Positions 21,071 through 33,108 are shown, counted from the first letter of the stretch. The stretch is 64,000 nt of DNA from Earliella scabrosa (GCA_022605405.1 JABYQQ010000001.1:2542001-2606000); one strand, 5' to 3'. Notes: generated by a model not told the origin, from the letters alone. Numbers and translations: made by a program.

Positions 21071-24000
21071 TTACGACCTCCGGAGCATTCTCCGGCACCA
21101 CGCCCACGCGTCGTCGGCCATACTGCTCCCCCACACTCGGGCTTCGTCTACTAGACTGTCGAAGCGCTGCTCGCGCCAGGGCGAGTCTGGCTCGCGATGC
21201 TCCGCCATGGTGAATCGAAGCACGTCCTTGACAGTTACGAGGCCGACAAGCGCGCCGTAGCTCTCGACAATGATCACTCGCGGCCTGTGCTTGTGAGTCA
21301 GAAAGGGCACAAGCGCAGTCTCGGATAGCGGACGTACCCCATGCGCTTGAAGAGCTGCATCACAATTTCGAGTGGTAGCTGAGGGGACACCGTAAGGGGT
21401 GTCTGTAGGAATAGGCGTTATGTCAGGGCGACGCAGTGTCTCGTAGAGTTGATTCGTCCGTACCTGATTGACCCATGGCCATAGCTTTAGTACGTCTGGC
21501 GTCGCCGTCGTCTCCATAATCTCCATCGAGATGTCCTCGTCGATGCCGACCGCAGGTGCAGCAGCCACGCCGGAGAACTCGACTTCCGCCTGATCTTCCG
21601 AGTCCGACGCGAAGGACACGGGCGTGTCTGGGCGAATGTCTTGCATTTCTCTCGCCTTCTCTGGAGTAGCGTGTAGGTCAGATGAGATCTCAGGAGGCCG
21701 ACCAGGGAAGTCGTACCTAGGATATACAGAAGCTCCGAGCGGTCTATGAAGCCCATGAGGATCCGCCTGTCGTCCGCAGAGATGATCGGGAAGCCTTTGA
21801 CATCCGTTCTCGAGAGTACGTTCTCTGTAACCGTCGCGAATTCTGTCAGAGCCATGACAAACAGGCAATATGAGGGGGACTCACCGAGGTCCCGGACTGT
21901 CAGGCCTGATACTGGCAACGTCTGCAGATCCATCCTCATGACCTGGGAGACTGCAAATGGGGTGAGTCAGACGACGCGGAGTAAGCAGGAATACACCAAC
22001 CTGGGACATTGTAGGCATGATCGTCCTTCTCCAAGAACGGGTATCCGTTGAAGCGGATCATCTCGTCAGCAATACCAGTCGTTCCCAAAAAGTCGCCGAC
22101 GGCTTTCGTGACCAAGAGCACAATCTGTTTCCGACGTGAGCCAAGCAACCGCGAGTAGGAGACGTGATGCCATACCATAGTGGGTAGAATATAGGTCAGA
22201 GCACCGGTTAGCTCGAACATGATGACGACAACGGTAACAGTGAGCCTCATCACGCCACTAGAAATGTCGATGTCAGCTTGGTCACTGGGGGAGAATGATG
22301 ATCGAGCAACGAACCTGAGAGCGGCTGCCGCACCGAGCAAGGCATACGTTCCAGGCGTGATGCATGGGGCATCAGGCGGGCACACGGCAAACATCCCGGA
22401 CGTAGGATAAGCTCTGCCACCAAGGTCAACTTCTAAAGATCACGAAGGATGGGAGGCTTACTGGTATAATGCCTTGACCATGATGCCGAGCATGCGTCCA
22501 AAGGTAGCGCCGATAGCCATGGACGGAACGAAGATGCCGCAAGGCACCTTGCACCCATACGAGATTACGACCAATCCCAAGCGCAACACTGTTGCGAGGA
22601 ATAGAGAGTTGACCATGGGCCACTGATACATTGTCCTAGGACATTGTCAACGAATGTCGATGACGGTGCTGCAAAACAACTGAACGCACTGGCACAGGTG
22701 ATCATAGTCGCTTGCGCCGTCACATTCTCGGAAGAGAATGGCCATGCTTTCGGTTATGTCGATGCGCATGAAGTGGTTGAACCAGCCAATCATGGCAGTG
22801 ATCGTAGCCAGCGTGACCGCCTCTGCAATGGCGTGCTTCCCGAGGTACTGTTTACGGAAAGCCGTGACTTTCAGGTTGAACTTCACCATGAAGTGGCCGT
22901 AGAGACCCTAGTCAGACTCCTCGTCAACGGGACTATCCATCGGGACATAGGGTTGGCCTTACTCCGAAGATACCAAGGATGATGAAGAATATGATCTCGA
23001 AGAAATGCCAATCTCTGTCGTACGTGACTTGGAACAGTACGATCTTGCCACTCCGATATGGATTCATTGCCTATTATCCCGTTAGGACGTGATGCCATGA
23101 CGTTGTCCAGCTGCTACTCACAGCCAAGGTGACCGTCGCGACCAATGCGCAGAGGAAGCTCCTCCACATGGTCTTGATACTGAATACGCTGCTCATTTCC
23201 TGTAGGATATCTGTCGTTAGACGTGGACGGTGGTAGACACAAGCGAACAGACCTCGATAGAGAACAACACGCCTCCTATTGGGGCACCGAAGGCGACTGC
23301 AACGCCTGCAGCACTTGAGGCCGTCAAAATCTCACGCATCTTCACTAGACAGACTCATGTTGATAAAAACACTCGGGAAGACGACGACCATGTACGCACC
23401 TTGGCTCCTCGAAAAGTCTTTGAACAGGGACGCGACGAGGTTTCCTACGCAACATGCCACATGCACGGAAGGACCCTCCTTGCCAACAGAAAGCCCTGAC
23501 GCGATGACCAAAGGCTGATGCTTGTTGGCACGACTCGTGAAACGCGCGAGGACTCGTAGACGCACCAATGTGACGCTCTTGATGAGGAATGTCCAAAAAC
23601 CCAGAAACCCCTTCATGATGAAGCCACCAATGATGCACTTGATCTCGGAAATCCCAGACCCCGCTGCATACTTGGCCAGTGACCGCACCAGATGAGACGC
23701 GACGAAAGAGAACGCGGCCTGAGGGTGCGACAAGAACAGGTATGCGTTAGTATGAGGAGGCGCTTTGATATCAGGAGACGCACCGCGAATAGCACGTAGA
23801 TAGCCCAGCGAGCGGGCATGACTTCGCTCCACTGGTGCCATGCCTCACACGTATCCTCGTCACCGCCCTCGATCTCCCAGCAGCAAAACTGCTGGTTCAG
23901 CCACCACCCATCCGAGCAGTACCCCATCTTGATGTCCGACAGCCATTCGGTCGCAATAGATATGAGCGCGGCATTGAAGCCAATGGCGATGCCTGAGGGA

Positions 24001-24479
24001 AATAGAAGAGTGTTGACGCGTGAGCGACAGCGTTAGACTTGCGCGCAAGCTGTTGTAGAGGAAGGGCGGACGCGAAGTGCAGGAAGGGAGGACAGAGGGG
24101 GATAACATGAATCGAGATGGAAAGCGCGCACTCACCGACTAGACTGACGACAATCCAGCTCTGCCCCGCGTGCGCAATGTTCCACAGTCGAGACCATATC
24201 CAAGCAAGAGTCAGTTCTCCGCGGGGGCCCCGATGTGGTGTGTAGGTCTTGCGTGCGGCCCTAAGCCGTCTATTCCGCTCAATGATAGAGTCTTGTATCC
24301 AATCTGGCGCAAGTGATGTTAATTGGTGCGGGTTCCAAATACATTCGGCGAGGGCATCTACCTATAGTTGTGAAATCCTCGTAGCGTCTGTAGATCAGGG
24401 CTATGTGAACTGCACGAAGCCAACAGGAGACAGGACTCGGACACGTACTGGGCCCGCTCCAGGAGTTCGTCTCTGCCAT
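21071..24479 (-). CDS. GEF1: Gef1-type CLC chloride channel/transporter
   Basis: Nineteen minus-strand exons (24479-24449, 24400-24362, 24303-24136, 23992-23784, 23718-23566, 23514-23400, 23344-23253, 23199-23122, 23070-22963, 22907-22690, 22635-22462, 22413-22315, 22257-22176, 22124-22001, 21950-21885, 21842-21717, 21660-21464, 21402-21338, 21284-21071) join in phase to 785 residues, the usual length of fungal Gef1. CLC signatures are [10 protein letters not shown] (about 168), GKEGPSVH with the gating Glu (about 212), [18 protein letters not shown] (about 440) and [11 protein letters not shown] with the conserved Tyr. Two C-terminal CBS domains follow, the second around [12 protein letters not shown]. 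Known relatives exchange chloride and protons in Golgi and endosomal membranes and balance the charge moved by the V-ATPase. The orthology is clear; the subcellular site is inferred. Confidence 0.95.
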
Positions 24480-24818
24480 GTCTCATGTCATGATTGTATA
24501 CAGGACGTTCGCGAGACATCAAGACGTGTCCCGAGCATGTACTGTATCCCCTAGGATGTTGCTGGGCAGAACGATAGTAGAGACTCTATAGAGAGCTCGG
24601 AGGTGGTGAGAGTGTTGAGACAACCGTCAAGCACGGGCGTCAGTCGCAATTCGCCTGCTTTCCGAAAATATCGGAATGCGATAGCCAACCTTGGCACTAA
24701 GTACATAATGGTCTCGACAACCGAAGTGCATTGGGCATGTCAGTGTACAAATAAAGTTGATATACGCTAAGACATGGAGAGCAGAGGAGTCTGTACATCA
24801 TCGCGTACGGAGGGCGAA
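24480..24818. other. CLC upstream region
   Basis: Between the ARF-related gene's stop and the CLC start, both on the minus strand. It holds no gene and must contain the CLC promoter within about 340 bases. Confidence 0.4.
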
Positions 24819-25795
24819 TCATCCTTGTTCGTCTCTGAATGACCGGAAAACTGGTCAGCAACTCTGCATTACAACCAACGACGAATCATACACATACCGG
24901 CGTCGGCTGTTCTGCACTCGAATGAACAACCAGTCTACCGCTGCCCGTACCCCGGTACTACGATACTATGAGCAAGGTGTGACAGAATAATGAGGGAGGC
25001 ACATACCCCTCTAATGCAGACACGCCCATGACGTCCAAGCTGGCGAGGCGTTCTGAACGATGTTGCATGTCCATCTCCTCGCCGTAAGTTCGCTTGGCAC
25101 TGTCCAGTTTCCGCCTGTGCCACTCTTCGTAGTCGTTCCGAATCTCCTCCACGGAAAGACTTTGAGGGCTGTCCTGCTTATTCGCAAGCAGGAGTAAGGG
25201 GACTCCAAGGATTTGAGGCGAAGAGAGGACGGAGTCTTATGTCCCTTGCTCACCATTAGGACACGGTCAATGGCGGAGGCAATGAGACATGTGCATACCG
25301 AAAACCTCCCATCCCTCACTTAATCGCTCTCTATCTTCTGCGTCAATGACGAACACCACCGCATGACAGTCGTCGTAGTAGCGGTGCCAGATAGAGCGTA
25401 TGCCGCGCTGTCCTCCAAGATCCCAGAACTTAAGTATGGTCGATGGAAGTGTGATCTTCCCCACTGCTCGCTGTATGAGACATGAGGAGTGTTGTACCAA
25501 GTTCGAGTAGTACTCACTGTTCTGCCCGACCGTAGGTGCAATCTTGTCCGGAGACAGACCCGGTGTATCGGTGTAGAGTGTCTTGATCTTCTCAAGTAGG
25601 GTCTGTGCACGAATGTAGCTCTTACATATTTGCGTGCACACGTTTGAAGTACTCACCGTCTTGCCTGCCCCGTCTAGCCCGATGATGATCACTGAAAACT
25701 CCTCCTTCCTGAGAACTTAGTGTATGAGCGCAAACCTAGCAAAGTAGCGCATACCTCGTGAGGTACTCATGCAGACCCTTCAGAAGGTGGTACAT
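24819..25795 (-). CDS. ARL3: ARF-related small GTPase (ARFRP1/Arl3 type)
   Basis: Seven minus-strand exons (25795-25755, 25708-25657, 25602-25518, 25463-25299, 25235-25007, 24957-24898, 24834-24819) join in phase to 215 residues. G-box motifs are GLDGAGKT (24-31), [12 protein letters not shown] and SALEG. The effector region has PTVGQN. The N terminus is [13 protein letters not shown] without a myristoylation Gly. In the Arl3/ARFRP1 family the Met-Tyr start is N-acetylated and directs Golgi targeting, so the same is expected here. This family recruits Arl1 and golgin tethers at the trans-Golgi. The 16-base last exon is my inference from phase; without it the frame would run on to an alternative end. 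It is divergently paired with the Vma16 gene. Confidence 0.93.
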
Positions 25796-25971
25796 GACGA
25801 TCCAGTACAGTGGTGGCCAGAGAGGTCAGGCTCGCGTCGGATTCGTGGAACCGGAGCGCCCGTTCATGACGTTGAGTAGCGCGCCCGCGCAAACAGGCCC
25901 AAACACGAGACGGCCGAGCTGGTCGTCACCGGCGGTGTCGAGCAGCTCATCCACCTACCAGCCCCGCCACG
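25796..25971. promoter_or_regulatory. 176-bp bidirectional promoter region
   Basis: The starts of the ARF-related GTPase (minus) and Vma16 (plus) are only 176 bases apart. The shared sequence must serve both transcription starts. I do not recognise a specific factor site. Confidence 0.55.
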
Positions 25972-26943
25972 ATGGGCTTGTATTCCTCGTACTATTCCTA
26001 TGGACTCCCCACCTTCCTTGCTCTAGTTGTCGCCCTCTATCTGCTTTTCACTGGTTCGTCTCTCCTCCAGGCTCTGCGCATGTACTGGTCGAAGTGACGT
26101 TAACTGGTGACGCTCCAGGGTCCGGAGAAGCTTTCAACGTTGGACAATTCCTCGAGGAGACGAGCCCGTATGCATGGGCATCGACCGGGATTGGTCTCTG
26201 CATAGGATTGAGTGTGTTGGGCGCAGGATGGTACGTGCATCCCTCCATGCGTCCTAGACGCGCAGTGCTCACCTCCTGTCCGTGTGCAGGGGTATCTTTA
26301 TCACAGGAGCCTCAATCCTTGGTGGAGGTGTTAGGGCCCCGCGTATCAGGACGAAGAACCTGATTAGGTATGGACCTTCGCTCTTGTTTCCGGCGTGTAC
26401 TCAGCTTGCACCAGCATCATCTTCTGCGAAGTCGTGGCTATCTATGGGGTCGTACGTCTATGTGCCTTTGCGACCTAGAACAACTTGACGAACGTGCGCG
26501 TAGATCATTGGCATCGTGTACTCGGCACGCATCACCTCTGTGAGCGACCCACTTCTCTACACGCGCGAGAACTACTTCACAGGTGCGTCTCCCTTCGTGA
26601 CACAATGGCAACGCATTCGTTAACCTGTACACCCAGGGTACGCGCTCTTCTGGGGCGGTCTCACCGTCGGCGCGTGCAACCTGCTTTGCGGTATCTCTGT
26701 CGGTATTGCCGGATCTACTGCCGCGCTCGCAGACGCTGCGGATCCGGACCTGTTCGTGAAGATTCTCATTGTGGAGGTGTTTGGTAGTATCATGGGTCTC
26801 TTCGGTCTGATTGGTGCGTGTCACGTCTCGCATAGCCTCATTCGGTTGGACTGATCGCGCATACAGTTGGGCTGCTCATGATCGGCCAAGCGACGGAGTT
26901 CACTGCTGCTGCGCAAGCTGTCGCATCGCCATTCGTACACTGA
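25972..26943 (+). CDS. VMA16: V-type ATPase proteolipid subunit c''
   Basis: Exons 25972-26053, 26119-26230, 26290-26367, 26415-26451, 26504-26582, 26637-26813 and 26867-26943 join in phase to 213 residues, the same length as yeast Vma16. Five hydrophobic segments are visible. The diagnostic sequences are [33 protein letters not shown], the proton-carrying Glu in [12 protein letters not shown] (about residue 96) and a second Glu in [12 protein letters not shown] (about 176). The subunit is part of the rotating c-ring of the V0 sector in vacuolar, Golgi and endosomal membranes. Context: the ARF-related GTPase and the Gef1-type CLC, both of the same membrane system, are its immediate neighbours. 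Confidence 0.95.
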
Positions 26944-27152
26944 ACTCAGTAATCCGCTATTTACGAGTGTGAATAATACCCGTTGGACTCTTTCGTAGTC
27001 CTCTGCCATCTCTCTGCATTCTCCCATCTCAGGTCAGATCTAAAATATATGTTCGGATGACCGCAGTCGTTTTCTTTGCCCTGCGTATACTGACTTGCCA
27101 GACATGACCACAATCCTCCAGTCCGGCTCTTCGAGAGGCCACAAGTGGAAAC

Positions 27153-27525
27153 TTGGCTGCGCCGAATCCAGCTCTGCCACGACGGTCCATACCTTGCTCG
27201 AGCATCAAGCCGTCCGCGAGAGGCCGATCAGGATTGCAGCATACAACACCTTCGAGGCCAAAAGCAGTAAATCCGTACATGGCCAGAACCTTTGACGGAG
27301 GTATGAATTTTCGCATAATTGCTCGTGTGCTGTCGCTGACGTTCTTCCAACTTCCCAGCAGAATGTTGCTGCGCATCCGCGACCGGAATGCTCATTGGCC
27401 AGACAAAGGAGGGTGCTGCGGTAGCCCTTGCGGCTATCGTGGCTATTCGGATCCTCGAATGTGCTAGATATCGCCTTAGCCATCCATCCCCTGACCACAA
27501 GATGCAAATCGCGCGGTCTATGTAA
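27153..27525 (+). CDS. small hypothetical protein with hydrophobic helix
   Basis: Two exons, 27153-27300 and 27359-27525, separated by an intron with a GTATGA donor and CCCAG acceptor, give 104 residues. The N-terminal half is basic and Pro/Ser-rich, as in a mitochondrial presequence. The C-terminal half has an Ala/Val/Ile-rich helix (TKEGAAVALAAIVAIRILE) that could span or line a membrane. No family is recognised. A 107-residue open frame exists on the other strand over the same DNA, so the choice of strand rests on splice signals and composition. Confidence 0.4.
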
Positions 27526-27873
27526 CAAGATCTCGAGAGCTCGTGCCTACTTCTTCAATATCTCTGTGGACGCTCCAGATGACTTTCATCTGGTCTGTTG
27601 ATGACAACCTGCGCGTATGCTTGGAGTGGCCATGAGTATCAGTTTCCCGGTCGTCACTAGATATACGCTTCTAGGATTCTCCTCCTCAAGTTGGCAATTC
27701 GATCGCTATCGTCAGCAACGCTTCTCCCCACGCGCAGCTTGCTTCGAACCTAAAACTTAGCCCATCCGCGTTTCGTTCCTGCATTGCGCCGCCAAAGCTA
27801 TAAGTGCTCCCAAGCAGCCCCTCGTGTCCCACCATACATCTGCTCCCATCTTTGTGGTACTCGGTATCGCGCG
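27526..27873. other. intergenic
   Basis: No gene is seen between the small protein and the zinc-knuckle gene. It holds the presumed promoter of the latter. Confidence 0.4.
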
Positions 27874-30818
27874 ATGCCTCCTCCTCAGGCTGAGCCGCGC
27901 TGCTGGCGGTGTGGAGCCTGTGAGTCCATTCCTCTCGCGTATCTGGATCTTTCGGTTTCCTGACGAAGACTTATTGCATTAGCCGACCATACGACCAAGG
28001 CTTGCCACTTTCCAAGCAAAGTGTGCTTCAACTGCCACGTACCTGGCCATACGGCTTCTGCCTGTCCGATATCGTGGGGTGTGCGTAACTGGACGTGCGG
28101 AGGCTGTCGCCGTAAAGGTCACACAACGGATGACTGCGACCACAGAGAGGCAAGTGTTGGTCTGGAGTCCATGTCGCGCACAGCGCACTGAATTACTATC
28201 CCGTCGTTCTAGGAATGGGTGTGTAATAATTGTACCGAGGCTGGACATGGACACTGGGAATGCCTGAAGCCCAAAGGCTACCGGTTCAAGCGTTGCGGCA
28301 TATGTGACGGCCTGGGACACCTAGCAAGGGAGTGCACTTATCGTCCGGTGAGACCTAGTCTTGTCAGATTCTACTCGTACAATTCCGAACGTATAGAACT
28401 GCTCGTTGTCTGGCATCTCAGCCTTGTCCCATCTGCAAAACTCACGGACACCCTGTGCGGTCCTGCCCGTCGCGGAAGAACGGGAAGAAAAAGAAGCCAG
28501 CGCAGCAACACGCTAACGTATGTGCGAAGTGCGGTCAGGCTGGACACACCCCGGTCGCCTGCCTACCGTCTGTTTGCGCTGTACGTGAATCTCTCCTCTT
28601 CCCGGCGTACATTGCACTGCAACAACGAGTCCTACAGGACTGCGGTGGTGTAGGTGTTCACAACGCCTACTGCTTTACAAGCGCAGGGGTTGCCGACGAG
28701 ACCGATGAGACGTCTAGCACGCGTTCGAGCACGCCTACAATCGATGCCGAACCCCCATACCAAGAGCCGTCGGACGAAGAAGTGATACAGTCGGCCGTGG
28801 AGCAAGAACCACGCTGCTCCGAGTGCGGCAGCCAGGAACATACTTCAACGTGAGTCAGCCTTGTGTATCTTGCAGGTTCCCAACCCTGAATCCGCATAGG
28901 GCGTGTCCGCTTTCCGTCAGTCATCCAGCCAAGAGTTCGACTCAAGGGACCATTCGGGCTAGTCCGGTTCATAACCCCGGGAACAAAAACCTGCTTCCAT
29001 CCCCCGTCGTGATAGAGCCTACTCTTCGGGAGACCTCCACCGTGCCGTCCGTAGCAGTCACCGTCTCCTCGACCGTACAGCGTCTGCGCGAGCGCGCTCA
29101 AGATCTGCTACAGAAGGAGGAGTTCGACGACGCAATCTCCCTCTTGAGTGAGGCAATCGGTAATCTAATCCGTCTTTGGGTCGGTCCCACTTGACTGACT
29201 GTCCGTCGCACAGATCTCGACCCCGCCAATCCCGAGTCGTACCTGTCTCGTGGTCGTGCCCACGCGCAGAACCAAGACTACAGCGCCGCCCTGTGCGACT
29301 TTGACACCGCCTCTACGAAGGATGGTTACACCTCCACCGTCGAGACCCTCTTTCAAGTCGCGCGCAGCCGGCTGCTGCTTGGCTCCTCCTCTTCCGCTCT
29401 GCTCGCTGTTCGGGATGCGCTCGCACTCGACCCAGCGGACGGACCTGCCCTCATGCCGCATCCTTCAACTTGAAGGACACATCCAAGCGTATCGCGACGC
29501 CGTCTCGCGGAGTCACTGGCGTATGGCGCGCAGTGCGTACGAGTCCTGTCTCGGAGTGTATGCGCGGGAGAACAGCGATGCACCCACGTTGATCCGATGC
29601 TGGGGCATTGAGATGCTTGTCGTAGAGGGTGCCTGGGAGGCCGCAAGAAAGTTGGTGGAGTACGTTGCTGCCTAAGTCGAGGACATTTGCTTGATCACTG
29701 ACACGATTGGCGTTGCAGCGTCCTGCTGCGGGATGACCCTGATGCTTCGGAAGCGCTCCAGTTGCGCGCGTTGATACTATTCTTGCAGGGCCAGCTGTCC
29801 GAGGCTATCGACCAGCTCGTCGTTGCGCTCAAGCGTGATCCAGACAACCAGCGTGCGAAAGCTCTAAGGATGCGCTGCAAGGAAGTGTCGCGACTGAAGG
29901 ATGCGGGGAATGATTCGTTTCGCCAGGGACGATGGCACGATGCTATCAAGTCCTGGACGGATGCGCTGCAGGTGCGTCTGGCTTGTCTATGACTAGGTCA
30001 GGCCTGTACTGATGCACGGGGCTGCTGTGCTGGTTCAGCTGGTCGGTGAACGACAAAATGAAGGTCACGGAGGCATCATGCGCGCGATATTGCTGCTCAA
30101 TCGCGCTACTGCGCGCCACAAGGTAGATATCCGCGTTCACAGCTGACTGCTTGCCTAAACTGTTGTCGCAGCTCCAAGACTTCACAGACGGCCTCAAAGA
30201 TATCGACGAGTCACTCAAGCTCCGCCCCAATTACTTCAAAGCTCATCTCCGTCGCGCCTGGATCATGGTGGGGCTTGACCTTTATGACACTGCTGCCGAA
30301 GACTTCCGCGCTGCTCTGGAGCACGGGAAGGGTACAATCACTGACGCCGATGCACGATCCATTGAGGCCGAGCTGGAGCGAGTGGAGCGCCGCGCGATGG
30401 AGGGACGTAGGTCGCTGCTGGATCCCTATGCTGTCCTCGGTGAGTCTGCTTGCACGGTGCCTGTGCTGCTGAAGAGTGTTCACCTCCCACCATAAGGTCT
30501 CGAGAGAAACTGTACTGCCGGGCAGATCAAGAAGGCGTACCACAAACTATCTCTGAAGCATCATCCAGACAAGGTGAGCAGGACTAATGCAATGCGTTTC
30601 GGGTCGCTCATCATTGCATCTGCGAACAGGGAGGCGTCGCCGAGAAGTTCAAGATGATCGCGCGCGCATATGAGGTACTGTCTGACGAGGACCAGAAACG
30701 CGCCTACGACATCAAGACAAAGTCGGGATACGGGTATAGTAGTCGAGACTACGAGTACTCATACGATGACGACTATGACTCGTATGATAGCTGGGAGTGG
30801 TGGAACAAACGTGGTTGA
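27874..30818 (+). CDS. zinc-knuckle / TPR / J-domain protein
   Basis: Twelve exons (27874-27919, 27983-28149, 28213-28347, 28422-28580, 28638-28849, 28900-29159, 29214-29659, 29719-29971, 30039-30122, 30172-30439, 30497-30573, 30630-30818) give about 764 residues. Residues 10-245 hold eight CX2CX4HX4C knuckles (for example CFNCHVPGHTASAC, CNNCTEAGHGHWEC, CAKCGQAGHTPVAC). A Ser/Pro linker and then TPR repeats of the DnaJC7/Tpr2 kind follow. A C-terminal J domain has the HPD motif in LSLKHHPDKGG, and the tail is Tyr/Asp-rich. TPR-J proteins connect Hsp70 and Hsp90; CCHC knuckles bind single-stranded nucleic acid. The final Cys of knuckle 8 and the first TPR helix share one exon, which argues for one gene. 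Oddities: intron 2 appears to be GC-AG, and the TPR frame shifts by one base near 29456. Confidence 0.75.
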
Positions 30819-30889
30819 GACAAAAATTCCCTGGATAGAGTTTGTGCGCGCGACTTGTAGTACCACAGACGCCGCAGTCTTGTATGATT

Positions 30890-31250
30890 TGACGAGAGAA
30901 TAAGAACAGATGGGCTCATGATCATGACCATGCATAGAAACCCCAAGCCCTTACGGCCTGTCAGCGTAAGCGTCGGCATAGCGCGACGAACAACCCCTCA
31001 GAGCCGTAGAGGGGCTCGCTCGACTCCGCCTCGCAGAGGGGCTAGCTCCCCTTGTGACGGTTGACGACGATAGCAACAATATCGTCGATGAAGCCGACTT
31101 CGAAATCGGAGGCTAGCACGATGATGACGATTTCGTAAAGGTTCGCCTGCGGGGGCTAATAAGTGGTCTTGCACTACCGCGATAAACAGGACGTCACATA
31201 CCAGTTGGTGTCATTACGTTGTCATCATCATACCATGAGGATGCGGTACG
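30890..31250 (-). pseudogene. broken copy of the 3' end of the protease-like gene
   Basis: This stretch matches about 35935-36320, the last exon, last intron and 3' flank of the gene at 36020-38728, in the same orientation. Shared landmarks are GAGAATAAGAACA, GGTCGGCATAGCGCGACGAAC (with one change), CTCGCTCGACTCCGCCTCG and the intron block around GATAAACAG. Insertions, deletions and a lost junction destroy the reading frame. No upstream exons are present. It lies between the J-domain gene and HAS1 and marks one end of an old duplication. Confidence 0.8.
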
Positions 31251-31251
31251 T

Positions 31252-33108
31252 TTAGCGGCTCCATCCGCTACTGACCGACTGCTTTCTGAAGTGCTGCCTC
31301 GCAACCTTCTTCCTCCCCAGCTGCTCGACCTGCCGCGCCTTGCTATGCATACTTGATCGAGCCGGGGCAAAGGCCGCCTCGCCGTCCTCCGACTCTTCCT
31401 CGGACTCCAGGTGCGGGTCCCCACGTTTCCTCTTCCTCCCGAATGAATTCGCGCCTGAACCCGGAGAGGGAGCAATCGACACCTTGGGCGGCGTCACGAA
31501 TCCGAACGACTTGCCGACCTTCTGGAGGTCGAGCGCGTTGATGTCGAAGATTTTCTTGTTCGCGTACGAGTTGTAGGCATGCAGATAGGACCGGTAGCCC
31601 TCGAGCGCGGAACGATAGAGGTAGTAGTTGCCCTGCAGGAGCTTTTCCAGCTGCTCATCGCTCGTTAGATCAACTCGAGCATCGTAACACGTTCGTACTG
31701 ACCTGGGTCTGGACTTGGGAGACGCGATTCGAAGCAACGGTATATTCATTCAGGGGGACCTTGGCCTCCTGGAGGTACCGGAGAAACCCAAGCTCGCTCT
31801 CGAGGAGGAACAAAAGGCTCTCCCCTGCCTTCCCGGCACGCGCTGTGCGACCAACCCGGTGGATGTAGTCTCGCGGATCGTCAGGGGGATCGTATTGGAC
31901 GATCCAATCGACGTGAGGGATGTCGAGACCACGCGCAGCTACGTTTGTGCACAGGAGGATGCCAGACTCGGCATTGATGAACTCAAAGAAGGTGGTTGTG
32001 CGCTTCTGCTGCTTTTGCTTGCCCTGAGCCGGCAGTGAGTACGGTGTATGCTACAGAGGTGTGATGGGAGACTCACGTGCAAGTCGAGCACGGGGACGTC
32101 TATGTAGTTGAGCAATTCCGCGTGATACTTCACAGAATTGCAACTCGAGAAGAACACAATGACCTTCTTCTTGGCGTGCTTCTTCAGAAAAGTGAAGAGC
32201 AGTAAGAATCGCTGATCAGAAGGACAGACGATGTATCCTTGGCTGAGCGTCGAGACTGTGCTCGCTGCCGCCTCCTTGTCGACGTCAATAGAGATGGTCC
32301 CTGGTCGGAGGGATATCCGCGCGAGATCCTGCGTCTTTGTGGTCTGAGTGGCGGAGAACAGCATCGTTTGCCGGTTCTCTATGCGAGTTATCAGTGAGGG
32401 ATCTCGCCATCGAGGCGGCTAGGCCCGGTTACGCACCACTCGGCAGTATGGATACAATCTTCTTGACTTCTTCCTCGAACCCCACCTCCAGGATACGGTC
32501 CGCTTCGTCGATCACAAGTGAACGTAGGTTGCGGAACACGAAACCCTTGGTGTTCTAAAATGACTCGTCCAGACGTGCCGAGAGCTACTGAAGACGAGTA
32601 ACGCACCTGCAGATGATCTAACAATCGCCCGGGCACCGCAACGAGTAAATTCACCCCCTTCTCCAATCGCTCTGCTTCAGCCCTCCTGTTTGCCCCACCC
32701 ATGACAATGCCCACGGTCTGTGTGTGATGCGACATGAGCTCCTTCGCGACGCCGAAGATTTGCAGGGCGAGCTCACGGGTGGGGGTGAGTATGATTACGC
32801 CCGTCCCTACGGTCGCAGTATGAGCTATGCGACAAATGGGGAGACCACAAAAGTTACGCACCATTACGGGGTTTGAACTTCAATCTGTGCAATAACTCGA
32901 TCGCAGGGACAAGGAAAGCCAGTGTCTTCCCAGAGCCAGTACGAGCAGAGCCCATCACGTCCTTTCCAGCTAGGAGGAGAGGGATCGTTTTCTCCTGCAC
33001 CGCAGTCATATTCGTGTAACCCATGCTTGAGAGCGCCTTGGCGGTACGTTCTGAAAGGTCCAAAGACGAGAACGAGGGCGCGGATGCGGCATTACACTCG
33101 GAAGTCAT
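31252..33108 (-). CDS. HAS1: DEAD-box RNA helicase Has1
   Basis: Six minus-strand exons (33108-32862, 32806-32607, 32554-32437, 32378-32077, 32023-31703, 31650-31252) join in phase to 528 residues. Helicase motifs are the Q motif ([10 protein letters not shown]), [29 protein letters not shown] and HRVGRTAR. The Has1-type C terminus follows: [21 protein letters not shown], then [14 protein letters not shown] and a basic tail. Has1 acts in the nucleolus on pre-40S and pre-60S particles. The protein starts only about ten residues before the core ([13 protein letters not shown]), whereas relatives usually carry a longer charged N-terminal extension. A broken J-domain copy lies about 200 bases upstream, so the 5' end may have been trimmed by rearrangement, or an upstream exon is missed. 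Confidence 0.93.

Noticed and set aside
27205..27528. 107-codon minus-strand frame
   Set aside because: It overlaps the small two-exon gene. Its composition is less protein-like, and it needs no splicing, which is unusual here, though it is not fully excluded.
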